A stretch of 31,119 nucleotides of DNA. Source: Bacilli bacterium. Lineage in GTDB: Bacteria; Bacillota_I; Bacilli_A; RF39; UBA660. Position 1 is the stretch's first letter. The number at the start of each line of letters is the position of its first letter. The notes beneath the pieces are model-generated. The model saw nothing but the letters and a program-made list of their open reading frames with translations, was not told the DNA's origin and made no database searches. Location of the stretch: NCBI GenBank assembly GCA_017411235.1, contig JAFPMR010000054.1:1-31119 (forward strand). Direction: 5' to 3'. Shown piece after piece: positions 8,020-14,774 of the stretch. Made by a program: the position numbers and the translations under genes.

Positions 8020-8870
8020 TGAAATATAAATATTATAGAAAAGAAGAAGTATACGATAACGAAAAGAATACTTCTTTAAAATTTTTATATACTAATCCAT
8101 TTGGTAGAATAATATTAAAACTTATTTATAATAGATTCATATCTAATATAGTAGGTTTTTTTCTTAACCGTAAAATTTCTAAACCAATGATAAAAAAATA
8201 TATCAAAAAATATAATATTGATATGAACTTGTATGTACCAACATACTATGAAAGTTTTAATGACTTCTTTAAAAGAGAACTACAAGAAATAAAAAAAACA
8301 GATAATGTCAAAGACTTTATAAGTATTTGTGATTCTAAAGTATCTGTTTATAAAATAGAAAAAGACTTAATATTAAATATAAAAAATTCAAAATATACTA
8401 TAGAAGAATTAATCAAAGATAAAGTTGGTAGAGACTATGAAGATGGTTATTGTATTATCTATCGTCTAGAACCAAAAGATTATCACCATTATATCTTTAA
8501 TGATGATGGAACAATTATTTCTAATAAAAAAATCGATGGTAAACTACATACTGTAAATCCTATTGTTTATGATAAATATAAAGTATTTACTGAAAACAAA
8601 AGAGAAGTAACAGTATTAAAAACAACTCATTTAGATTATGTAATCCAAATAGAAGTAGGAGCATTATGTGTAGGAAGAATAAAGAATAGAGAAATCTTCC
8701 AATATGAAAGATATGATGAAAAAGGATACTTCGAATTTGGTGGATCAACAATCATCCAATTATTAAAAAAAGACATTGTTACAATAGATCCTGAAATATT
8801 AGAAAACACTAAAAACGATATTGAAACACAAGTAACTATAGGTGACGTTATAGGGAAGGTGAACAAATGA
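8019..8870 (+). CDS. psd: Phosphatidylserine decarboxylase proenzyme
   Basis: This enzyme decarboxylates phosphatidylserine to phosphatidylethanolamine at the membrane, using a pyruvoyl group made by self-cleavage. The 283-aa product is the usual length for the clostridial-type proenzyme. The cleavage motif is GGST (241-244), with Ser243 expected to become the pyruvoyl of a ~41-residue alpha chain; many relatives have LGST here. Upstream are FNDFFKREL, a CDS segment at 104-106 in place of the common DG/DS acid of the self-cleavage triad, YHHY (about 155-158), and the GALCVGRI strand. It overlaps pssA by one base, and its TGA stop overlaps the ATG of the next gene. The pair gives a complete route to phosphatidylethanolamine. 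Confidence 0.93.
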   Translation: MKYKYYRKEEVYDNEKNTSLKFLYTNPFGRIILKLIYNRFISNIVGFFLNRKISKPMIKKYIKKYNIDMNLYVPTYYESFNDFFKRELQEIKKTDNVKDFISICDSKVSVYKIEKDLILNIKNSKYTIEELIKDKVGRDYEDGYCIIYRLEPKDYHHYIFNDDGTIISNKKIDGKLHTVNPIVYDKYKVFTENKREVTVLKTTHLDYVIQIEVGALCVGRIKNREIFQYERYDEKGYFEFGGSTIIQLLKKDIVTIDPEILENTKNDIETQVTIGDVIGKVNK

Positions 8871-9748
8871 AACTAGTAAAAGATTTCACTGAATATCAAA
8901 TAATTGATATGTCAGATGGTATGAAATTAGAAACTTGGAATGGTAAAGAATTACTAAGACCAGATCCCCAAATAATATGGCAAGAAAAAATGCATCCTGA
9001 ATATTGGGATAAAGCAGATGCTATCTACCATCGTTCAAATAAAGGTGGCGGATCTTGGGAAGTAAAAAACCATAAACTACCAGAAAGTTGGCAAGTATCA
9101 TATAAAGATTTAACATTTAATATAAAACTAATGGGTTTCAAACATACCGGTTTATTCCCAGAACAAGCTTATAACTGGAATTTAATTAGAGAAAAAATCA
9201 AGAATGCTAAAAGACCAGTAAAAGTATTAAACCTATTTGCTTATACTGGTGCAGCATCAGTTGCTGCAGCATCTGCTGGTGCAGAAGTAGTACATGTAGA
9301 TTCTTCAAGAGGAATGGTTGATTGGGCTAAAGAGAATTTAAAAAGTTCACATCTAGAAAATAAACCAGTAAGATTCCTTGTAGATGATTGCTTAAAATTT
9401 GTTAAAAGAGAACAAAGAAGAGGAAATAAATATGACATCATCTTAATGGACCCACCATCATTTGGTAGAGGATCCAATGGAGAAGTATGGGATATAGAAA
9501 AAGATTTATTTCCACTAGTAAAAGAATGCATGGAGATTCTTTCAGATGATCCAATTCTATTCCTAATAAACTCTTATACAACAGGATTATCAAAAACCGT
9601 ATTAGAAAATGTTTTATACCTAACAATTAATAAAAAACATCAAGGATTTATAAGTAGTGATGAAATCGGATTACCTATGAAAGATTCAGAACTAATCTTG
9701 CCTTGTGGCATCTATGCTCGTTGGGAAAAAGAAAAAAATGAAGAATAA
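8867..9748 (+). CDS. Class I SAM-dependent methyltransferase, RlmI/RlmK-like
   Basis: This 293-aa soluble protein resembles the catalytic half of RlmI/RlmK-type RNA methyltransferases. HTGLFPEQAYNW (about 93-104) matches the conserved lead-in to the Rossmann domain. LNLFAYTGAASVAAASAGA is the SAM-binding glycine-rich motif I, VHVDSS is motif II, and ILMDPPSFGRG is the catalytic motif IV. The N-terminal part is shorter than in RlmI and shows no clear PUA domain. The ATG overlaps the psd stop (ATGA), so the gene is translationally coupled to the lipid genes although its substrate is probably rRNA or tRNA. A GAAGG-like site lies in the end of psd. A phospholipid target cannot be excluded, but the DPPSF motif argues for nucleic acid. 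Confidence 0.85.
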   Translation: MKLVKDFTEYQIIDMSDGMKLETWNGKELLRPDPQIIWQEKMHPEYWDKADAIYHRSNKGGGSWEVKNHKLPESWQVSYKDLTFNIKLMGFKHTGLFPEQAYNWNLIREKIKNAKRPVKVLNLFAYTGAASVAAASAGAEVVHVDSSRGMVDWAKENLKSSHLENKPVRFLVDDCLKFVKREQRRGNKYDIILMDPPSFGRGSNGEVWDIEKDLFPLVKECMEILSDDPILFLINSYTTGLSKTVLENVLYLTINKKHQGFISSDEIGLPMKDSELILPCGIYARWEKEKNEE

Positions 9749-9770
9749 TAATCGATATTATTCTTTTTTT
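9743..9770 (+). terminator. Terminator of the pssA-psd-methyltransferase operon
   Basis: GAATAATA (9743-9750) pairs with TATTATTC (9756-9763) around ATCGA, followed by seven T. The stop codon is inside the left arm. Confidence 0.75.
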
Positions 9771-9771
9771 A

Positions 9772-9780
9772 TGTTAAAAT
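9772..9780 (+). promoter_or_regulatory. Extended -10 promoter of the PP2C operon
   Basis: TGTTAAAAT begins directly after the terminator T run. AGGTG (9787-9791) and the ATG at 9797 follow, so the leader can only be a few bases long. Confidence 0.5.
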
Positions 9781-9796
9781 CATAATAGGTGATAAT

Positions 9797-11263
9797 ATGG
9801 CAAGGGAAGTAGATATTGATTATGCTATATCTGAGACATTAAAACAACACCCAGACTTTGTCCCATATCTTAGCAACATAATCTATAAAAACATCTATAG
9901 TGGTACCAATCCAGTTAATTTTACTTCTCGCGTAAGAGAGGAGATTAGTACTGCAAAACAAGTGGATTTTGTTAACTATATCCTACAAGAAGCTATTACT
10001 ATCTATAGCGCTGCAGGTATCTTAGCTGAAGATTTAGAAGATACAACAGATAAAGAAAATATGAATAAACACTTTCCAATGTTTAGTCATATTAAAAGAG
10101 CAGTAGAAATATTAAAAGATAAAACAAACAACGCAATAATTTATTACTTATATAATCGAACTGAATTATTTGAACTAATAGAAGCAATCTGTCAAACTAT
10201 TTATAAAAAACAATGGTATTTACCTAATACCATAGAAAAAGATACAAGAAATGCTTTCCATCGTCAATTAATTCAATTAGCAGAAAAAGATCCTTCTAGT
10301 AAGACTTTAAAAAGAATGCTAAATAAAGAAACTAAAATAGTAAGTGGAATTAGAAATCTTGAAATAAACTACGAAGCAATTAATATTTGTCAAAGAGAAA
10401 TAATGCTTGGTAACCAAGTAAGAAATGCACATAACTCCTATGCTTTAGGTGATTGCTTATTTGCATCTCAAGATATCGGTAAAAAAAGACGTAATCAAGA
10501 AGATTCTGTTCTTATCTTAGAACATGAAGAGAATCCTAAGTTTAAAATCATGGCTGTTGCTGATGGTATGGGTGGTCTTCATTGTGGAGAAGTAGCTAGT
10601 TCTTATATTGTATCTAGATTAGCAGAATGGTTTAACATGTTAAGTGCAGACTTCTATGATTATCCAGAACAACTTCAAATCGTCTTTGCTAATGAATTAC
10701 TAAAGATTAGTAAAGAAATATATAACAAACTTGGTTCATCAAAAAAAGAACTAGTAGGTGGTTCAACATTTACTGGAGCTATCTTAACTAAAGATAAAAC
10801 CATCATCTGCAGTGTAGGTGATTCAAGAGCATACACAGTAAATGGTTTTGATGTTAATCTAGTAACAGAAGATGAATCTCAAGTATGGGATCGTTTAAAA
10901 AAATCTAAAAATAGAGAACCTATAACTCAAGATGACATCGATGACTTAAGATTTGCTGAAGGAAATAATGTCATAACAAGATGTATGGGTGATAAAAACC
11001 TAGATTATATTCAAACTCATACAATTAATAATCAAGATTATGAAATGCTGTTACTATTTAGTGATGGAATAACTGATATCTTATCAACAGATGATATCAA
11101 ACTTATCTCTGCAACTACAGCTCCTAAAGACATTGCTGAAGTATTTGTTCATCATGCAATTACTCATGGAGTAACAGAAAAACTAAATGGTGTAGATTAT
11201 GAAGTAGAACTAATAAGTGCTGGAAAAGATAATGCTTCTGCTGTAGCTTTAATAAGGAGGTAA
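9797..11263 (+). CDS. PP2C-family protein phosphatase with helical N-terminal domain
   Basis: This 488-aa soluble protein ends in a complete PP2C (PPM) Ser/Thr phosphatase domain, residues ~215-488. It carries RRNQEDS (231-237), ADGMGG (255-260), GGSTFTGA (321-328), GDSRAY (341-346), SDGITD (422-427) and GKDNASAV (476-483), so the metal-binding Asp residues are present. The first ~210 residues are a mostly alpha-helical domain without motifs I recognise. It may be a sensor or docking module; bacterial PP2C enzymes such as PrpC usually consist of the catalytic domain alone (~250 aa). No Ser/Thr kinase is in the window. The last two codons form AAGGAGG, the ribosome binding site of the next gene 2 bases on, so the two are coupled. 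Confidence 0.9.
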   Translation: MAREVDIDYAISETLKQHPDFVPYLSNIIYKNIYSGTNPVNFTSRVREEISTAKQVDFVNYILQEAITIYSAAGILAEDLEDTTDKENMNKHFPMFSHIKRAVEILKDKTNNAIIYYLYNRTELFELIEAICQTIYKKQWYLPNTIEKDTRNAFHRQLIQLAEKDPSSKTLKRMLNKETKIVSGIRNLEINYEAINICQREIMLGNQVRNAHNSYALGDCLFASQDIGKKRRNQEDSVLILEHEENPKFKIMAVADGMGGLHCGEVASSYIVSRLAEWFNMLSADFYDYPEQLQIVFANELLKISKEIYNKLGSSKKELVGGSTFTGAILTKDKTIICSVGDSRAYTVNGFDVNLVTEDESQVWDRLKKSKNREPITQDDIDDLRFAEGNNVITRCMGDKNLDYIQTHTINNQDYEMLLLFSDGITDILSTDDIKLISATTAPKDIAEVFVHHAITHGVTEKLNGVDYEVELISAGKDNASAVALIRR

Positions 11264-11265
11264 CT

Positions 11266-11517
11266 ATGAAAGAAAAAATAATAATAAATGACATAGAATA
11301 TACCATCCTTGTAAAATTCACTTCCGAAAGTACTAATAAAGATTACATAATCTATTCAACATTAGAACCAAAAGATCATATCATTGAAATCTATTCTGGT
11401 ATTCTAAATAACGATACCGTAGAAGAAGTTGATACTAAAGAAGAACAACTAATAATAGATAAAATGATAAGTACTTTAGCAACTAGACCAAACGAAGTAT
11501 ATAAATTAAATAATTAA
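11266..11517 (+). CDS. DUF1292-like small protein
   Basis: This 83-aa soluble, acidic protein begins with a beta strand (IIINDIEYTILVKF), continues with ESTNKDYIIYSTLEP and ends in an acidic helix. This pattern matches small DUF1292 proteins (internal 'F-x-x-E...Y-I/V-Y' strand and acidic tail), whose role is unknown. It starts 2 bases after the PP2C stop and has a perfect AAGGAGG ribosome binding site at 11254-11260 within the end of that gene. Co-translation with the phosphatase is therefore likely, and a functional link is an inference from position only. A terminator follows at once. Confidence 0.65.
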   Translation: MKEKIIINDIEYTILVKFTSESTNKDYIIYSTLEPKDHIIEIYSGILNNDTVEEVDTKEEQLIIDKMISTLATRPNEVYKLNN

Positions 11518-11538
11518 GGAACATTTTGTTCCTTTTTT
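11516..11538 (+). terminator. Terminator of the PP2C operon
   Basis: AAGGAACA pairs with TGTTCCTT around TTT (11516-11534), followed by T residues. The promoter of enolase starts within 15 bases. Confidence 0.85.
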
Positions 11539-11548
11539 ATATTAAAAA

Positions 11549-11557
11549 TGCTATAAT
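11549..11557 (+). promoter_or_regulatory. Extended -10 promoter of enolase
   Basis: TGCTATAAT is a perfect TGN plus TATAAT element. The expected transcription start, 6-8 bases downstream, falls at about 11563-11565. A possible -35 (TTGTTC, 11526-11531) overlaps the terminator stem and is poorly spaced. Confidence 0.65.
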
Positions 11558-11562
11558 ATTTT

Positions 11563-11593
11563 CTTAAGTCGAGAATACGTTATGACTTAAGTC
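11563..11593 (+). promoter_or_regulatory. Inverted repeat at the predicted 5' end of the enolase mRNA
   Basis: CTTAAGTC (11563-11570) is perfectly complementary to GACTTAAG (11584-11591), with a 13-base loop. The right arm also forms the short palindrome GACTTAAGTC. Given the -10 at 11552-11557, the transcript should begin at or next to the left arm, so the mRNA would start with a stem. The ribosome binding site GAAGGAG (11598-11604) lies just downstream and stays free. A role in mRNA stability or as an operator is inference. Confidence 0.55.
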
Positions 11594-11611
11594 AAAAGAA
11601 GGAGAAATTTT

Positions 11612-12841
11612 ATGAAGATTAAAGACGTAGTAGGACGTGAAATATTAGATTCACGTGGAAACCCAACTGTTGAAGTAGATGTATATCTAGAAAACGGTAT
11701 TATGGGTAGAGCAGCTGTTCCTTCTGGTGCTTCAACTGGTGAAAGAGAAGCTCTAGAACTTCGTGATGGCGACAAAGAAAGATACTTAGGAAAAGGAGTA
11801 ACAAAGGCAGTAGCAAACGTAAATGGACCTTTAAGAGACTTAGTAATTGGTATGGATGCTGCAGATCAAAAAGCTTTAGACTATGCAATGATTGAAGCAG
11901 ATGGTACTGAAACAAAATCTAAATATGGAGCTAATGCAATATTAGGTATTTCTATGGCAGCATTAAAAGCTAGTGCTTTAAATGCAGGAAAACCATTATA
12001 TGCATATGTTGGAAATGGTACTGAATTACCTAGACCAATGATGAATATCATCAATGGTGGCGCACATGCTGATAACAAATTAGATTTCCAAGAATTCATG
12101 ATTATTCCTCAAAGAGATACAATTAAAGAAAGAGTTAGAGTTGGTGCAGAAGTATTCCATAACTTAAAGAAAGTATTAAATGAAAAACATCTAGCTACTG
12201 GTGTAGGAGATGAAGGTGGATTTGCTCCAGACTTACAATCAAATACTGAAGGTTTCGAACTAATTATGGAAGCTATTAAAAGAGCTGGTTATGAACCTGG
12301 TAAAGATGTATGTATGGGAATCGATGTAGCAGCATCTGAATTCTATAAAGACGGTAAATATGAATTAGTTGGTGAAGGACGTTCATTAACTACTGATGAA
12401 TTAATCGATTTCTATGAAGAATTAGTATCTAAATATCCTATTATTTCAATCGAAGATCCAGTAGATGAAAATGACTGGGAAGGATTTACTAAGATTACTG
12501 AAAGACTTGGCGACAAGATTCAATTAGTTGGTGATGACTTGTTCGTTACAAATAAAAAATGTTTACAAATGGGAATTGATAAACATGCTGGTAATGCAAT
12601 TCTTCTTAAAGTTAACCAAATCGGTACTATTACTGAAACATTAGAAACTATTGAATTAGCAAGATCTAATGGTTATGCAACAGTAATATCTCATAGATCT
12701 GGTGAAACAGAAGATACTACAATTGCTGACTTAGCAGTAGGTCTAAACTTAGGACAAATTAAAACAGGTTCTATGTCTAGAACAGATCGTATTTGCAAAT
12801 ACAATCAATTAATGAGAATTGAAGAAGAACTATCTAAATAG
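11612..12841 (+). CDS. eno: Enolase
   Basis: This enzyme converts 2-phosphoglycerate to phosphoenolpyruvate in glycolysis. The 409-aa protein is slightly shorter than the usual ~430 because the C-terminus ends soon after [11 protein letters not shown]. The N-terminal signature [17 protein letters not shown] is intact. Active-site residues are visible: the GGAHADN His (~152), Glu201 in GDEGGFAP, metal ligands Asp238 (GIDVAASEF), Glu281 (IEDPVDE) and Asp308 (VGDDLF), the catalytic Lys333 in LLKVNQIGT, and SHRSGETED (~360-368). A strong GAAGGAG site fixes the start. The gene is monocistronic, with its own promoter, leader stem and terminator. gpmI, the preceding step in the pathway, lies at the window's left edge. 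Confidence 0.98.
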   Translation: MKIKDVVGREILDSRGNPTVEVDVYLENGIMGRAAVPSGASTGEREALELRDGDKERYLGKGVTKAVANVNGPLRDLVIGMDAADQKALDYAMIEADGTETKSKYGANAILGISMAALKASALNAGKPLYAYVGNGTELPRPMMNIINGGAHADNKLDFQEFMIIPQRDTIKERVRVGAEVFHNLKKVLNEKHLATGVGDEGGFAPDLQSNTEGFELIMEAIKRAGYEPGKDVCMGIDVAASEFYKDGKYELVGEGRSLTTDELIDFYEELVSKYPIISIEDPVDENDWEGFTKITERLGDKIQLVGDDLFVTNKKCLQMGIDKHAGNAILLKVNQIGTITETLETIELARSNGYATVISHRSGETEDTTIADLAVGLNLGQIKTGSMSRTDRICKYNQLMRIEEELSK

Positions 12842-12850
12842 TTCTTTTTT
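12826..12850 (+). terminator. Enolase terminator
   Basis: AGAACTAT (12826-12833) pairs with ATAGTTCT (12838-12845), 4-base loop, then T residues. The TAG stop lies in the right arm. Confidence 0.8.
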
Positions 12851-12863
12851 ATTTACTTAAATA

Positions 12864-12872
12864 TGTTATAAT
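12864..12872 (+). promoter_or_regulatory. Extended -10 promoter of the 242-aa orphan gene
   Basis: TGTTATAAT is identical to the element before pssA. GAGGG (12885-12889) and the ATG at 12897 follow. Confidence 0.6.
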
Positions 12873-12896
12873 TATTAAAGAATAGAGGGTATTATT

Positions 12897-13625
12897 ATGA
12901 ATAAAGCAGCAAAATTAAGAAGTTTTAGAGAATTATTGTATCCAAACAATGAAGAAGCCGAAGAACTAAATGAAGTTCAAGTAAAAAAAGTAATTTATGA
13001 AGGATTAAGAGAAATTCTAAAACTAAAAGAATACCAATTTACTGTAGGTTCATATAAATTTGATATAACTCCAAGAAATCTATCAGTAAAATATGAAACC
13101 CCTGATACTATAATCGAAGTATCTAATAAAGATGTTCATTTCGAAACAACAAGACAAACTCCAATAAGATACTTTGTAATATCCGATGAACCTAAATTTG
13201 AATATCCAGATAATCAACCAGTTATCCAAGTAAGTAGTGAAATACTACAATATGATAACTTCTATAATAGTGAAACATTTACTCTAGAACTAATGAGTAA
13301 TGATGGAAACTTTATAAAAAAATATCTAAAAGTACCTGCTGGTTGGGAAGTAACAGAAGATACAATGTTATATAATCCAAAAGAAATAGCAATATATCAT
13401 GAAGTAAATAAAACTGATAAAAGAGTAGATGCCGGTATCTTATTTGATTCTAAAGAAGTAAGACCAGCATTCTATGACTTACCTAAACGTAGATATATAC
13501 CAACTAAATTTGAAGCAGATGAAACATACGAAAAATATCTACCTAACCTAGATAAAAAGAAAAAAATAGTAAGTACAATCTATTCAACAATAATCGAATT
13601 CTATAATGAATATCTGAATAAATAA
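12897..13625 (+). CDS. Soluble protein of unknown function
   Basis: I do not recognise a family. The 242-aa product has no signal peptide or membrane segment and is probably cytoplasmic. A charged helical N-terminus (about 1-45) carries an acidic stretch NNEEAEELNE. A long beta-rich middle (about 47-175) follows, with many aromatic residues, for example YKFDITPRNLSVKYETPD and RYFVISDEPKFEYPDNQPV. The C-terminus is Lys-rich and helical, ending in a coiled-coil-like segment after LDKKKKIVS. There are no Cys residues and no obvious catalytic motif. The gene is flanked by its own promoter and a terminator, between enolase and pta, so the context says nothing about its role. Codon use looks like that of its neighbours, and the start is fixed by GAGGG. 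Confidence 0.8.
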   Translation: MNKAAKLRSFRELLYPNNEEAEELNEVQVKKVIYEGLREILKLKEYQFTVGSYKFDITPRNLSVKYETPDTIIEVSNKDVHFETTRQTPIRYFVISDEPKFEYPDNQPVIQVSSEILQYDNFYNSETFTLELMSNDGNFIKKYLKVPAGWEVTEDTMLYNPKEIAIYHEVNKTDKRVDAGILFDSKEVRPAFYDLPKRRYIPTKFEADETYEKYLPNLDKKKKIVSTIYSTIIEFYNEYLNK

Positions 13626-13649
13626 AAAAGTGTTAAATACACTTTTTTT
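13625..13649 (+). terminator. Terminator after the 242-aa orphan
   Basis: AAAAAGTGT (13625-13633) pairs with ACACTTTTT (13639-13647) around a 5-base A/T loop, followed by T. The A-run arm makes it potentially active in both directions. Confidence 0.8.
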
Positions 13650-13653
13650 ATTA

Positions 13654-13659
13654 TATAAT
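13654..13659 (+). promoter_or_regulatory. -10 element of pta
   Basis: A perfect TATAAT lies 5 bases beyond the terminator T run. There is no TG extension and no clear -35 apart from the T-rich terminator tail. GAGAGGT (13669-13675) precedes the ATG at 13682. Confidence 0.45.
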
Positions 13660-13681
13660 TAAATAGAAGAGAGGTAATAAA

Positions 13682-14680
13682 ATGAACTTCATAGAAGAAA
13701 TAAAAAATAGAGCCAAAAATAACATCAAGAGAATAATCCTTCCAGAGACAATGGACAAAAGAGTCCTAAAAGCAGCAGAAATATGTACAAAAGAAAAAAT
13801 TGCTAAAATAATCCTAATTGGTAAAACAGAAGAAGTAAATGAACTAGCTAAACAAGAAAATATTAACTTAGAAGGAACTACTTTAATAGATCCATTCACT
13901 AGTTCATATACTGAAGACTTAATAAATAGTTTATATGAACTAAGAAAAGAGAAAGGTCTTACATTAGAAGAAGCAAGAAAACTAGTAATGGAAGATTACA
14001 TGTACTATGCTTGTATGCTAGTAAAAAAAGACCTAGCAGATGGTGTTGTATCAGGTGCTTGTCATTCAACATCTAATACCCTAAGACCAGCATTACAAAT
14101 CATAAAAACTGCAGAGGGAGCTAAACTAGTATCAGCATTCTTCTTAATGGTTGTTCCTAATTGTGAATATGGTTATAATGGAACATTCGTCTTTGCAGAT
14201 TCTGGTCTAGAACAAAATCCTGACCCAGAAAAACTAGCTGCTATAGCAGATTCATCTGCTAAGAGTTTTAAACTATTAACTGGTGAAGATCCTATCGTAG
14301 CATTACTATCTCATTCAACAAAAGGTAGTGCAAAACATGCTGATGTTGATAAAGTATTAAATGCTTTAGAAATAGCTAAAAAAGAATATCCTGATTTAAA
14401 CATCGATGGTGAATTACAACTAGATGCTGCAATTGTTCCTGAAGTAGCTGCATCAAAAGCACCAGATTCTAAAGTAGCAGGTCATGCTAATGTCTTAGTA
14501 TTCCCTGACTTAGATGCTGGAAATATTGGCTATAAACTAGTACAAAGACTAGCAAAAGCAGAAGCTTATGGACCAATAACACAAGGTATTAAAAAACCAG
14601 TAAATGATTTATCTAGAGGATGTTCTACAGAAGATATAGTTGGGGTAGTAGCTATTACTTCAGTTCAAGCTCAAAAATAG
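13682..14680 (+). CDS. pta: Phosphate acetyltransferase
   Basis: This enzyme converts acetyl-CoA and phosphate to acetyl phosphate, the first step of ATP-yielding acetate formation. The 332-aa protein has the normal length of the short Pta form without the N-terminal regulatory domain. Family signatures are GVVSGACHSTSNTLRPAL (about 121-138), the FADSGLEQNPDPEKLA segment, LLSHSTKGSAKH, and the C-terminal ANVLVFPDLDAGNIGYKL followed by YGPITQGIKKPVNDLSRG. GAGAGGT just upstream fixes the start. No acetate kinase gene is in the window, so the pair is split or ackA lies elsewhere. A hairpin begins at the stop codon and separates the gene from the surface-protein cassettes. Confidence 0.97.
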   Translation: MNFIEEIKNRAKNNIKRIILPETMDKRVLKAAEICTKEKIAKIILIGKTEEVNELAKQENINLEGTTLIDPFTSSYTEDLINSLYELRKEKGLTLEEARKLVMEDYMYYACMLVKKDLADGVVSGACHSTSNTLRPALQIIKTAEGAKLVSAFFLMVVPNCEYGYNGTFVFADSGLEQNPDPEKLAAIADSSAKSFKLLTGEDPIVALLSHSTKGSAKHADVDKVLNALEIAKKEYPDLNIDGELQLDAAIVPEVAASKAPDSKVAGHANVLVFPDLDAGNIGYKLVQRLAKAEAYGPITQGIKKPVNDLSRGCSTEDIVGVVAITSVQAQK

Positions 14681-14702
14681 GTGCTAGAAAGCATCTTTTT
14701 TA
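14680..14702 (+). terminator. pta terminator
   Basis: GGTGCT (14680-14685) pairs with AGCATC (14690-14695) with one G-U pair and an AGAA loop, then T residues. It marks the left border of the first surface-protein cassette. Confidence 0.75.
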
Positions 14703-14715
14703 TTGCAAAAAAATG

Positions 14716-14745
14716 TTGAGATAAAGTGCACTTTAATCGTATAAT
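14716..14745 (+). promoter_or_regulatory. Promoter of surface cassette 1 with internal dyad
   Basis: TTGAGA (14716-14721) and TATAAT (14740-14745) are 18 bases apart. The spacer contains a perfect 14-base palindrome, TAAAGTGCACTTTA (14722-14735), next to the -35. An (ATA)5 run begins in the -10 and leads to GTGGGTGAG, the likely ribosome binding site. The same layout recurs at 22682-22711. A repressor or activator binding between -35 and -10 is inferred, not shown. Confidence 0.75.
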
Positions 14746-14774
14746 AATAATAATAGGATAGTGGGTGAGTACCT

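Noticed and set aside
8868..8870. TGA read as Trp (Mycoplasma code)
   Set aside because: psd ends at this TGA at the expected family length and overlaps the next ATG, and Trp is written TGG throughout.
11700..12099. Minus-strand frames inside enolase
   Set aside because: Enolase is certain on the plus strand; these are shadow frames.
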